From Cyanidiococcus yangmingshanensis (lineage: Eukaryota; Rhodophyta; Bangiophyceae; Cyanidiales; Cyanidiaceae), in contig VWRR01000002.1 of NCBI GenBank assembly GCA_013995675.1, positions 1 through 64,000 on the forward strand: a stretch of 64,000 nt of DNA. Reading direction: 5' to 3'. The notes beneath the pieces are model-generated. The model was given only the letters and a program-made list of their open reading frames with translations, was not told the DNA's origin and ran no database searches. Of the stretch, positions 52,384 through 61,523 are shown piece after piece. Position 1 is the first letter of the stretch. Each line of letters begins with the position of its first letter. A program made the translations under genes and the position numbers.

Positions 52384-53829
52384 TCAAGCAGCAGCACGCT
52401 CATCGGTCTGCACGGTTGTTCGTCCGGCCTCCTCGGTCTCGGGGTGACCAGTCGGCACCGCAGCCCAGTCACTGGACAGGGTTCGGCGAACAAGCCCAGC
52501 CAAATGAAGGGATCCGATACATATGACCGAAGGCGATTTGTGCTGCGGCGCATCTGCAGCAGTCCTGATCGCTCGTTGGAGTGCTTCCCCCGGCAAGTCA
52601 GCAGCAAACACCTGTGGAGACTGAATTCCAATAGCTTGCTGACGGATCACTTGGTTCACTCGCCGATATAGCTCCCCTATAGGCATGTAGGCAGCGTCAT
52701 CGCTCACGCGCGTGCAGAGGATCGCTCGCGGCGCGAAGCGCAGCAGCGCTTCTGTGAAAGCTTCCACTCGTTTATCGCGACCCATGGCGAGGACGATAAG
52801 CGCCTGCGACGGAAGCTCATGCACTGTCTCGGGAACATGTGCACCATCAACGAGGATAGAAACAGGTCGCCCTCGATGCTGGATCGCGAACCATTCCATG
52901 CGACCAGGGAGCATTTGCCGAATGCGAGGGCCCAGTCGAGACCATACTGGCCGCTCGTACTGCTCCCAGTGATAACGTTCCGAGAGCTCCAAGAGTGCTC
53001 GTTCCGACATCATCTGGTTGCGTTCCTCCCATGAGTTGCCTCCCACGAAGACAACTTCACGTCGAGCCGCCGGCGACTGCTGCTCTACTGTCTCCTGCAC
53101 GACCTGCTGCAACTCAGGTTGGTGCACACCAGAGATCAGGATACACCCTGGACGCCAAGCGATCCCGGCTTTTTCGCGAGCGATATCGGTGAGGGTTGGT
53201 CCGATGATTTCGGCGTGCTCGAGGGCAACGCTTGTCAGGAGGCAGACCTCTGCGCCGAGCACATTGGTGGAGTCTTTGGCGCCACCCATCCCGCATTCCA
53301 CAACCGCGTAGTTCACGCCTGCCTCTTTCATGGCTACAAAACCAGCGGTGGTCATGATATCAAACCAAGTGGGTCGTTCGATCAGTGGAACAGAGTCGCG
53401 CAGGAACGGCGAGGCGGCGTCGAGCGCAACCTCCAGCGCGTCTGCTAGTGCGTTATCCTCGATACACTCGCCTTGAAGTCGAATTCGCTCATTGATGCGC
53501 TCCACATGAGGTGACGTGTAGGTACCAACTCGAACACCCTGCTGCGTCGACAGGTAGGCTGTGAGCATGGCCGCCAGCGTCCCTTTCCCTTTCGTACCAG
53601 CTATGTGGACGGCTCGGTAGGCCTGGTGCGGGTTCCCGAGCACCTCCAGCAGCTCCCGCGCTGGCTTCACATCGACTCGCATATGACGCTGTCGAAAGCC
53701 GTCGCTCGCTCGACGAGCCCGCTCCCAGTTTACCAGTTCATCCAGGCGAGCCAGTAACCGGAGGAGACGCGGCGGGAGCGCCCCTTCGAGTCCGCGCGTG
53801 AACACTCCTCCCGCAGAACGCCAAACCAT
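52384..53829 (-). CDS. Folylpolyglutamate synthase / dihydrofolate synthase
   Basis: The Mur-ligase-fold enzyme adds glutamate to folates (and, in some members, to dihydropteroate), keeping them in the cell and active. The 481-residue product has VHIAGTKGKGTLAAML with the ATP P-loop and VGTYTSPHVERINERIRLQG, the folate-binding loop. FDIMTTAGFVAM, YAVVECGMGGAKDSTNVL and VALEHAEIIGPTLTDIAREKAGI follow. VSILVDGAHVPETV is the C-terminal Asp/His motif, where the family has DGAHNP. No strong presequence is seen, though the first 30 residues are basic. The start codon lies only 145 bp from the stop of the upstream RRP45 gene on the same strand. The gene is intact. Confidence 0.93.
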   Translation of the reverse strand: MVWRSAGGVFTRGLEGALPPRLLRLLARLDELVNWERARRASDGFRQRHMRVDVKPARELLEVLGNPHQAYRAVHIAGTKGKGTLAAMLTAYLSTQQGVRVGTYTSPHVERINERIRLQGECIEDNALADALEVALDAASPFLRDSVPLIERPTWFDIMTTAGFVAMKEAGVNYAVVECGMGGAKDSTNVLGAEVCLLTSVALEHAEIIGPTLTDIAREKAGIAWRPGCILISGVHQPELQQVVQETVEQQSPAARREVVFVGGNSWEERNQMMSERALLELSERYHWEQYERPVWSRLGPRIRQMLPGRMEWFAIQHRGRPVSILVDGAHVPETVHELPSQALIVLAMGRDKRVEAFTEALLRFAPRAILCTRVSDDAAYMPIGELYRRVNQVIRQQAIGIQSPQVFAADLPGEALQRAIRTAADAPQHKSPSVICIGSLHLAGLVRRTLSSDWAAVPTGHPETEEAGRTTVQTDERAAA

Positions 53830-53973
53830 CGCTTAAAGACACCGCCCTACAGACCCTCTTAAGCGTGATCAGGCACCAAAGTCACACGTACACTGTCCAA
53901 CATGGCGTGCTTTACAGAGCTGACGCAGACACTGGTCGTGTTGTCTTGGCGAACAGGCAGCGAACGCGTTCGC

Positions 53974-55506
53974 TCAGCGACGTTCAGGCGGCGACCGCTT
54001 CGGGACAGCCACGCGAGCAGCTTGCGTCAAGTCCTGCATCCGCTCTTCGGCAGACTCTCCCGAGTCATCTGAAGACAAACTATAGTCCCTGGTCGGTAAG
54101 TAAGCACCCTGTGCGGTGATTGAATGGTCGTCAACGCCTCCTGCCTGGAAGCGAACTCGTTCAGATGCGCTTTGCGAGGGAACTTGTGCCAAACCGGCCT
54201 CAGTGCTCTGATCCGCACTGTTGAACGGCTCCGCGCCATCAACATGTTTTCGATGGTATCTGTGTATGTCAGACGCATCACGAGAAGACAGCCCCTGACT
54301 TGAATCGCCATCATCCGATGAAACCGTCTTCGTTATTGTCTCGCGCCATGATCCGTGGCGCTCAACGTCTCCAGCAGGGATATTTCGCCCCCATGAATCT
54401 TTGTCTGCGAGGGTTTCCGAGTGCTGCTCGACTTCATCGTGCCCACTAAGTAGACCTGCTTCGGATCGTGTCGCTGATCCTGGTTGCGTTTCTGGTGCCC
54501 CTCGAGATCCAGCGCTCTCGAGCTCTGTTTCAAATGCAGGGATCGGGTGCGCTGCAACGCAATAGAATGGAGGAGCGTGCCCTCTTGGCTCCTCTTTCGT
54601 CGCCGAAGGAGTCCAAAATGGATCCACTGCTGCTTGCTGGTGCTGATCGTGGGCCTGTAGCTTAGCATAGAGGGGTCTCCAGTTCGCTTCGGCATCGGCC
54701 TGGGCTCGCACAATGCAGCCCATGAGCGTGGGCAACGTCGTCACCGCAGCATATCCACCGGCAAGCTTTCGGACAGCCAGCAGTCGCTGATGCTTCGGAT
54801 CGTACACTACGCGCAACCGAGAATGGCAGGCGTTCTCCTCCCGCTGGGTCGGATCCTGCACAGAAAAGACCTCGTGAGAACCTCGCCGATAGTCGAAAAA
54901 CAGCGCATACTCAATGATGAGTGGGTACGCTTGTAACTGCAGAGGAACTGGTGGACGCTCTTTTGGATCGTAGAATCGGATGTGTTCCTCGTCTAGCTGG
55001 CGACGTTCTATTGTAAAGTCGGGTCGATGAAATCGTCCAAGTGTTGCGAGCGCAGCCAGCGAAGCAAAAGAGAGCCTATTCCCGTCCAGGCTCAGGACAC
55101 AGATTTGGACAACAATCTCGAAGACATACTTACCGGCCACTATGCAGAGCGACTCAAGATCGACGCAACGAGCGTCTCTCAAGACGCGCTCGAGGAAAAC
55201 CGCCTCCTCGGAGAAGCCCGGCAGGTCGCTCTGTTCCAGGAGGGCTCGCTCTGAGGCCCCAGGCGACGTCCCAAAGACAACCCGTAGAAAACCCTCTTGC
55301 GGTCGATTTGGAGTCGGCACACTCACCCGACAAGTTGTGGTTGCAAAGGTGATGGCACTCGTTCCGCCGAACACCAAGACACCATTCTCGCCGATAAACT
55401 GAAAGCGCAGTCGACGTGCCTCTTTGGGCTCGCGGCCGTCTACGCGTAGCGGCAGACTCTGCAACACGAACAGCAGCTCGTTGCTGGACCAGGGCTCATC
55501 GCGCAT
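53974..55506 (-). CDS. Exosome complex subunit RRP45 (RNase PH-like)
   Basis: RRP45 is one of six RNase PH-like ring subunits of the RNA exosome, which degrades and trims RNA in nucleus and cytosol. Residues 1-270 form the RNase PH fold: LRVDGREPKEARRLRFQF, then TSAITFATTTCRVSVPTPNRPQEGFLRV, the segment DLESLCIVAGKYVFEIVVQICVL and SLAALATLGRFHRPDFTIE. PVPLQLQAYPL completes it. The ring subunits of the eukaryotic exosome are catalytically dead, and no active site is evident here. From about 300 on the protein is a long polar Ser/Glu/Gln-rich tail, as in RRP45/PM-Scl75. The gene is intact. It is in tandem with the folylpolyglutamate synthase gene. Confidence 0.92.
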   Translation of the reverse strand: MRDEPWSSNELLFVLQSLPLRVDGREPKEARRLRFQFIGENGVLVFGGTSAITFATTTCRVSVPTPNRPQEGFLRVVFGTSPGASERALLEQSDLPGFSEEAVFLERVLRDARCVDLESLCIVAGKYVFEIVVQICVLSLDGNRLSFASLAALATLGRFHRPDFTIERRQLDEEHIRFYDPKERPPVPLQLQAYPLIIEYALFFDYRRGSHEVFSVQDPTQREENACHSRLRVVYDPKHQRLLAVRKLAGGYAAVTTLPTLMGCIVRAQADAEANWRPLYAKLQAHDQHQQAAVDPFWTPSATKEEPRGHAPPFYCVAAHPIPAFETELESAGSRGAPETQPGSATRSEAGLLSGHDEVEQHSETLADKDSWGRNIPAGDVERHGSWRETITKTVSSDDGDSSQGLSSRDASDIHRYHRKHVDGAEPFNSADQSTEAGLAQVPSQSASERVRFQAGGVDDHSITAQGAYLPTRDYSLSSDDSGESAEERMQDLTQAARVAVPKRSPPERR

Positions 55507-56246
55507 CGGGCAACGCTGTTAGGAACCTTTCTTTCGAGAAGCCTACGGTACCGATGCCGAAACTCGCGTCTGTACCTCAACCGAAGACGTGCAAACAAGC
55601 ATCCCTCCAGTTGGTCGCCTGGTGGGCGGGCGGCCGGTCTCGACCCGGCGGGCAAGTCGCTAACATTCGCACAAGAACCAGTACATAAACAAGCGTTCAT
55701 CGTTGATTGATTTACAAGGTAAAGAATAGCGCGTTGTGGTATCGGAATATCATGCGTGATCCCTAGACCACAGTTGAATATGTTTCATATTTAAGAGCCA
55801 TTGCAAGACTGTCAGTATAATTGCTTTCTTCTGCGGGACCTGCCTCTGAGTTTCGTGGAGAGTCCCCCCTCGTTTCGACTCGGGGCCTGCTACGATTCCT
55901 GGCAAGACGCCATGGTCTCGTGTCGAGGCAGCTACTCAAGTCGCTTCGAGAGACACCTCAAGATCAAGAGGCTCTACGACTACAGGTATCTATTCGGTGT
56001 GATCTGGCGATACCCGAAGCGGAAAACTCGCTCGATTCTATTTTTCGGTAGTTACAGCATCAACTTCATGCAAAGCATTCGCCCTGCGTGCTCGCAATTT
56101 GTGCAAACCCTCGGAGACTCTATTCGCTTCCATGTCTACAGTATCCCGATCACATCGGGGTTTTCGTCCAAATCATAGACATGGAGTCGCAGTCTTCCCG
56201 TCATGTGCGCGAGAAGAACATAGATACTCATTTTCAAATAGCCTGT
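55507..56246. other. Intergenic region
   Basis: This 740-base stretch lies between the RRP45 start and the end of the TVP15-like gene. Two short plus-strand frames (from 55801 and 55821) have no family features. Confidence 0.4.
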
Positions 56247-57029
56247 TCAGATTGCGCGATTCGGGTCACCACTACCGCCGCCGCCGCCGCCAAGACGACT
56301 GCTGCCTCCCCTGCCGGTCGTTGTCTTGCGAGGCACCCCGCTCGTAGCTTCAGCAAGCCAGCCCCCTCTGGCCTCGTAGTTCTGTCCGCTGTAACCTGCC
56401 TCTAACCCGGCAGCGTTGAACGAGGACGCATTGTTCGACGTCTCCATGGATCGCACTGGTGGCGCTGACGCAGAGCCCTCTTCTACGTCATGTGCTGGAC
56501 CATCCGCGGAGGGAGTGGATGCACTGCCGCTACCCCAGCGCCAGCCGCTCCGGGGTTTGCTACTCGACGATGCCTCCGAAGTCCGCGTCGGATCCAAATC
56601 AGTGTCAAACTCGTGTCTCTTACCGAAGAATACATTCAAGAAACTAAAGGAAACGATAACGGCGCCGGCGACGAGCAGCAGCACTTTGCTCACCGTGTCA
56701 CTATCGCTGACACCCGCTGTGATCGCCAGGGAGCCCGTGAACATCTCGAACAGGCCGCGACCCCAGCGCCCGATCAAGAAGCCAAACGTGCGAAAACAGA
56801 CACGTGGCCACCCAATTTCACCAAATATGATCATCAGACCGAAAAAAGAGATGTAGAGCATCACGATGAATCCCAGGGGATTCCGCAACGCCTGTGCCGC
56901 CGTCGTGAAGAGCGTCACGAGGCCGAAAATACCCGTGAAGATGAGAAACCCGCCCGAAATCACCGTACCCCAGCGAAGCACCGCACTCACTTTCCTCAAG
57001 TCTGCCTCGAAGCAAATACAGTTCTTCAT
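56247..57029 (-). CDS. TVP15 / COPI-associated four-helix membrane protein
   Basis: The TVP15 family consists of small Golgi membrane proteins found with COPI or t-SNARE vesicles, whose exact role is unclear. The 260-residue product has four hydrophobic segments at about 17-41 (VLRWGTVISGGFLIFTGIF), 51-72 (PLGFIVMLYISFFGLMIIFGE), 82-104 and 112-135, with the conserved GEIGW-like turn after the second. This arrangement matches the family, including R/GRGLFEMFTGSLAI in the third. The C-terminal 120 residues are polar, Ser/Gly-rich and contain GRGGSSRLGGGGGG near the end; they would face the cytosol. No start ambiguity is seen. Confidence 0.8.
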   Translation of the reverse strand: MKNCICFEADLRKVSAVLRWGTVISGGFLIFTGIFGLVTLFTTAAQALRNPLGFIVMLYISFFGLMIIFGEIGWPRVCFRTFGFLIGRWGRGLFEMFTGSLAITAGVSDSDTVSKVLLLVAGAVIVSFSFLNVFFGKRHEFDTDLDPTRTSEASSSSKPRSGWRWGSGSASTPSADGPAHDVEEGSASAPPVRSMETSNNASSFNAAGLEAGYSGQNYEARGGWLAEATSGVPRKTTTGRGGSSRLGGGGGGSGDPNRAI

Positions 57030-57775
57030 GGTGCCTTGAGTTGAGCTTGTCTATGCCAGAATAGTCCAGTGTATTACCTAAACAGCAGCACTAGTTCTAC
57101 CTAGCGTGCGCGGGCACCTGATCAGTTGGCAATGTTCTGTGTGCCGAAAGCGGCCGGTAGACCTTCAATGGGACACGCCGATGGGAGGCATGCATCGTCT
57201 GGCGCATCGTTTCATGCTGGTGCGGTGCGCGTTGGCACGGTATCGACCATGATGAGACGAAATGGGAGGATCATCGACTACGAAACATCCATGCATCGTC
57301 TGGCGCATCGTTTCATGCTGGTGCGGTGCGCGTTGGCACGGTATCGACCATGATGAGACGAAATGGGAGGATCATCGACACGAAACATCTCTTCGATCGC
57401 GCTGGGCCACTGGCGATCTGCAACGCGTAGCAACGCCCATCCGGCTGACGCCTGGACGCGTACCAGCGTCGCCCGGAACCGAACGTGTTCAGCTGCATTG
57501 ACACGGATCGTTCTTACAGCAAAAAGAGTGTTCGTTCGTTCGCCCTGGCGTTTCGGTTGGCTATTGAGAGGAACCAGACCTGTGTGAGCGATTGGATTTT
57601 GCTCCTTTCCGTTACAGAAGGGCTTTCTACATGGAGACTCGGGCGGTCGTCGACGGTAAGGAAGCCGGACAGGACGACGAGTCTGGGAGCGCGACGTGCG
57701 CCAGAGGCACGGCACGCGAGTGCTTCGGTGAGCACTGGCGACTCGACGTATGCACTCCCAGAGGCACCGAAGCGC
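57030..57775. other. Divergent region with a tandem duplication
   Basis: Upstream regions of the TVP15-like and UBE2W genes. The near-perfect 101-bp duplication at 57190-57390 lies here. No gene is supported. Confidence 0.4.
57190..57389. repeat. Two-copy tandem duplication, 101-bp period
   Basis: Copies begin ATGCATCGTC at 57190 and 57291. They run identical for about 89 bp, then continue with a single-base gap (CTACGAAACATC against CACGAAACATC). The near-identity suggests a recent duplication. It lies 400-600 bp upstream of the UBE2W start. Confidence 0.92.
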
Positions 57776-58248
57776 ATGAGCCCCATGGCGACGCGCCGCC
57801 TGCACAAAGAGCTCTCTGACTGGTACCTTCGGGGAGGACAGCGGAGCATAGTCCTCAACCGACTATACTTTTGGAGACTCCTGTTACGCGCCTCGATGAG
57901 TGGTTCGTCTCGTTGCGCGGCGCCGACTCGACGCTCTACGCGGGAGAGTGGTATCGCTTGCGATTTCGCTTTCCGAGCGACTATCCTATCGAGGCGCCTG
58001 AGGTTGTGTTTTTGGGCACGCCGCCGGTCCACGAACACGTGTACTCGAATGGCCACTTGTGTCTGTCGATCTTGTACGATAGTTGGTCGCCAGCGCTGAC
58101 CGTTAACTCGGTAGCGCTCTCCATTCAGAGTATGCTGAGCAGTGCCACGGAGAAGCGTCGACCACCAGATAATGACACGTACGTGCGAAACTGCCGAGGC
58201 CGATCACCGAAGCACACGCGTTGGCTTTTTCATGACGATGGCGTCTGA
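57776..58248 (+). CDS. Ubiquitin-conjugating enzyme E2, UBE2W type, one frame change
   Basis: UBE2W puts ubiquitin on the N-terminus of substrates. The start is ATG 57776 or 57785 (MATRRLHKELSDWYL), which matches the first helix of UBE2W. The body lies in another frame, beginning before TPVTRLDEWFVSLRGADSTL, and continues YRLRFRFPSDYPIEAPEVVF. The active-site region VYSNGHLCLSILYDSWSPAL holds the catalytic Cys. SIQSMLSSATEKRRPPDNDTYVRNC is nearly the UBE2W sequence, and HDDGV ends it as in human HDDTC. Removing 57851-57876 (GT...AG, 26 nt) joins the parts to a product of 148 residues, close to 151 in human. A -1 frameshift would give about 157. Both fit, so I leave it open. Confidence 0.88.
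57851..57876 (+). other. Candidate 26-nt excised segment in UBE2W
   Basis: The segment starts GTCCTC, contains CTATAC and a short T run, and ends GGAG. Its removal joins QRSI to TPVTRLDEW in frame. The 5' end is a poor match to usual donor sites. Confidence 0.3.
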
Positions 58249-59969
58249 GCGATCGTCTTGCTCGTTCGAAAGCGGTCGTCCTAGACAGCTTGGAATGCGT
58301 AGCAGAAGCGATGCCTGACGAAAGAGGTTGAATTGTATATGATCGAAGAGTCGACCGATAATCAGATCCAAGACGGCCTGCAATGCTACCGTGTGCGTTT
58401 GGGGAAGGAGGAATCGATTGGCGCTCGTTGACAGCTCCACTCCCTCGAAGGCGTGATGATATCGCTCTCAGGAATCTTGGGCAACAGAGTTGTCGAATCA
58501 CGCTGGCTCCATTACCACGAGGTCAGTGTCAAGCAAGTACACTTGGGAACACGGTGCCACCCTGGATTCGTGATAGATGCCATTTCGTAGCATAATTTTG
58601 GACACGCTGGAAAACGCGGAATGCGTTTGCATCAGACTCGGCTGCATCCATCGAGGTGGTCCGCAACTTTTTTGCAGCCCGTGCCTTTTGTTGAGTGATC
58701 GAACGGCAGTCATGATGCACTTTTTGCAACTGCAAGCGGACTTTCGAAATATGGCGGCACGCACTCCAATGCCTTGACGGATTTGCGCCGGATTGGATGA
58801 GGAGATCATCCACAGCGCATACAAATAACCGGATTCAATTGGCTTCGTGAACTAGGCTGGCATCGTTATACATCCTTCAGGTAACGCCTTTTACTTTACT
58901 TAAAGCACCGGTTTCGCGGAAGATTGACTCTGCGGAACGTCAGGACTGCCACGAGGACGGTTCATCCAGCTTCACACCAAGCCCCAGCTACGAGCGATAC
59001 GCTGCAGTTCAACGGTATCGAGACCGACATGTTGACTTGTTTTCATCCGGTGCTGAAATTCCGGCGACGAAAGTGCAGGAACCCGCTTCCATTCCTTCCC
59101 ATTCCATGCAGGTGGGATGCAGCTTGGAATCGCACCCGATCCGCGAAATAGGACTCTGGAAGAACGCCCTTCTGGAAGTCGGTCCCCAGTCAGTTTACGC
59201 AGTTTCGAATACGAAACGCAATCCTCCAAATGACGCACACTTGTGCAAGTGCTTTTGTTGTTCGAATCCTCTCTGGGATCGTAGCGCTGACGCCGGAGTC
59301 TGACGATTACTTAGGCTACGTTCGACGCTCGATTCAGTCGCGACAGACGGGTCGGACGAGCATCACAGAATCGGATGCGGATCAGCGCAACATCTACCGT
59401 TGTCTTCAGCAATGTTCGTTGGACTAGAGCAACGATCGCTCCAACTTCAGGGATCAAGCCGACGGGCGACCGCGAACTTGCTGTCGGGCATTCGACTCGA
59501 GGTCGAAAACCCAGCTTGGGTTTTTGAATGATGATCGAGTACTTGTCTCTAGTCGAATCTCGCAAGACTTGCTCCAGAGCGATTTCGAGCGGGACTCGAT
59601 GCAATCAAGGATGGAGTCAGACTTCATCGTGGAAAGAGAGGAAAATCCATGCCGCCATGATAATTCATCGACCCACTGATGAGGCATGCCGAGAGTACGA
59701 AGCGCGTGCTCGCCAAACGTCAATACGCAATGCGTTGATGACGCTTGTCGTGATTGATCACGTCAGAAGGGCGTATTGGCTTCAGCTTCCCCAACCACAG
59801 AGGATGATCTGGGTCATCAAGTCAAAGCGATGACGACCGCGGCAGCAGCGAGCTCTCCAGAATAACCGCGAGATACGTGAATCACACCATCGATAGGGTC
59901 ACATGCAATTCCTCAACTGGCAATCGCACCAAGACAATGAGCCGCAATCATCTCCATGTCCGCACACTT
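58249..59969. other. 1.7-kb convergent region
   Basis: Short frames on both strands only, without family features. No gene is supported between UBE2W (+) and the MAP kinase (-). Confidence 0.4.
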
Positions 59970-61523
59970 CTAATCATGAGGTTTGCTCAAGTTCCAGGTC
60001 CCGTCTGAGCAATTCGCTCTTGAGCGGTCTTCAAATCGGAGGTCATGTGCGACCAGTCCTACCCGCTGCGAGCCTCTCTGGGACATTGTGCGCACGCACG
60101 CCGACATCTCGTCCTCCATCTTGTTCTCTTGTACAACTCTTGAGGCGGTCTGCAGAATCTTCTCCTTCGGCAGGCTACGAAATGCTCGGAGCTCAAGTCC
60201 TATTCGCTTGGCCTGGGTTTGTTCCAAAGCCGAGTCCATCTCAGTAGGCCACTCATAGTGACCATTTCGGTACGATCGGCACTGGCTCGCAATCGATTCG
60301 GTCGATGTCTCCATGCGTTCCTCGCCCTCATTGTGACAACGTTCGCTCAGGCACGGAAACATCTCCGGATGATAGTGCATTCGTATCTCCATACGAAACA
60401 AATCCCGTAGGCTCTCCGCGCCCAAGAGCGCTCGCTCAAACCCAAAATCTTTGGGATCACACACAGGCGGCGCCTCTGCGGCAATACGACCTCCATCCAC
60501 ATCATCGAAATAGGGATGAGCGGCAGCCTCTGCAGCAGTCAGCCGCCCACTCGGGTCCATGTGGAGCATGCGCCGCAGAAGGTCAATGGCCAGGGGCTCT
60601 GCACCAGGGAACAAGTCTCCCAAGTTCATTGGCGTTCGATCGGGTAGGCGTCGCAGATACTCACGAACCTGGGGAGAGCGAAACTCTTGAATTGTTTTCG
60701 GATCAGGCTTGCCTAGTAGTTGCGTGATCAGATCAAGTTGTTGCAACCCGTCCTTTCCGGCAAAAAGCGGTTTGCCTCCGGAGAGCATCTCAGCAAAGAT
60801 GCAGCCAGCCGACCAGATGTCAATGGCGGTGCTGTACTGAGTGTAATGGCAAAGCAAGAGTTCCGGCGCCCGATACCACCGAGTCTCCACGTAGCCTGTC
60901 CAGAATACAAAGCTTTCCGATTGCACGATCTGAGCAGCACGCGCCAAACCAAAATCGCATATACAGAGTCGGACAGTATCGGGTTTGTTCATGACCAGCA
61001 GATTATCCGGCTTCAGATCTCGGTGGTAGATATGCGCAGCGTGCATATACCTCAAACCGCAGAGCAAGTCGTACACAAGTTTCTTCACCAATCGGTTCTT
61101 GTACGCCGGTGTGATTCGCGGTTGTGACGACAGAATGGCCATCGCTCTACGAAGCGTCGCGGGCAAATATTCGAGTATAATGAAAACGTCCTCGAAACGG
61201 GACGTCTCTGCCGGCGACAAAACATCCAGAATTTGGACGATATTCGAATGTCCGCGGAGCAAGCGAAGCAGTTTGAGCTCGCGCAAGACACGCACCGCCT
61301 CTGGCGGACACTCAAAAACGTTCCGGATATGTTTTACAGCAACATCACGGTCGCTGTATGTGTCCCGCGCCCGGTACACCTCGCCATATGCTCCACGTCC
61401 GACAAGGCACTCGAGAATATACCGGCGCGAAGGTATCCCAGGCATAGCCACGCTGGCTCCAGCGGCGCTCCCGCCCATTGCTCCACTACGAGCAACATTC
61501 TGTTGAGGACCGGGACGCTCCAT
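59970..61523 (-). CDS. MAP kinase with TGY activation loop
   Basis: This Ser/Thr kinase is of the MAPK group within CMGC. In the 517-residue frame the kinase domain spans about 35-345. It has GRGAYGEVY (glycine loop), Lys64 in VAVKHI, HRDLKPDNLLV (168-178) and DFGLAR (190-195). The activation loop is FVFWTGYVETRWYRAPEL, with TGY at 209-211 where MAPKs carry their dual phosphorylation site. SAGCIFAEML and the MAPK-insert-like GLQQLDLITQLLGKP follow, then LLRRMLHMDPSGRLTAAEAAAHPYF. The TxY and RWYRAPE context argues for MAPK rather than CDK. The C-terminal 170 residues are charged and specific to this protein. Starts at Met16 or Met27 are possible. The gene is intact. Confidence 0.9.
   Translation of the reverse strand: MERPGPQQNVARSGAMGGSAAGASVAMPGIPSRRYILECLVGRGAYGEVYRARDTYSDRDVAVKHIRNVFECPPEAVRVLRELKLLRLLRGHSNIVQILDVLSPAETSRFEDVFIILEYLPATLRRAMAILSSQPRITPAYKNRLVKKLVYDLLCGLRYMHAAHIYHRDLKPDNLLVMNKPDTVRLCICDFGLARAAQIVQSESFVFWTGYVETRWYRAPELLLCHYTQYSTAIDIWSAGCIFAEMLSGGKPLFAGKDGLQQLDLITQLLGKPDPKTIQEFRSPQVREYLRRLPDRTPMNLGDLFPGAEPLAIDLLRRMLHMDPSGRLTAAEAAAHPYFDDVDGGRIAAEAPPVCDPKDFGFERALLGAESLRDLFRMEIRMHYHPEMFPCLSERCHNEGEERMETSTESIASQCRSYRNGHYEWPTEMDSALEQTQAKRIGLELRAFRSLPKEKILQTASRVVQENKMEDEMSACVRTMSQRGSQRVGLVAHDLRFEDRSRANCSDGTWNLSKPHD

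Noticed and set aside
59220-59290. A GTTCGAATCC motif as part of a tRNA gene
   Set aside because: No matching A box or acceptor stem is seen around it; the same holds for GATTCGAATCC near 12508.
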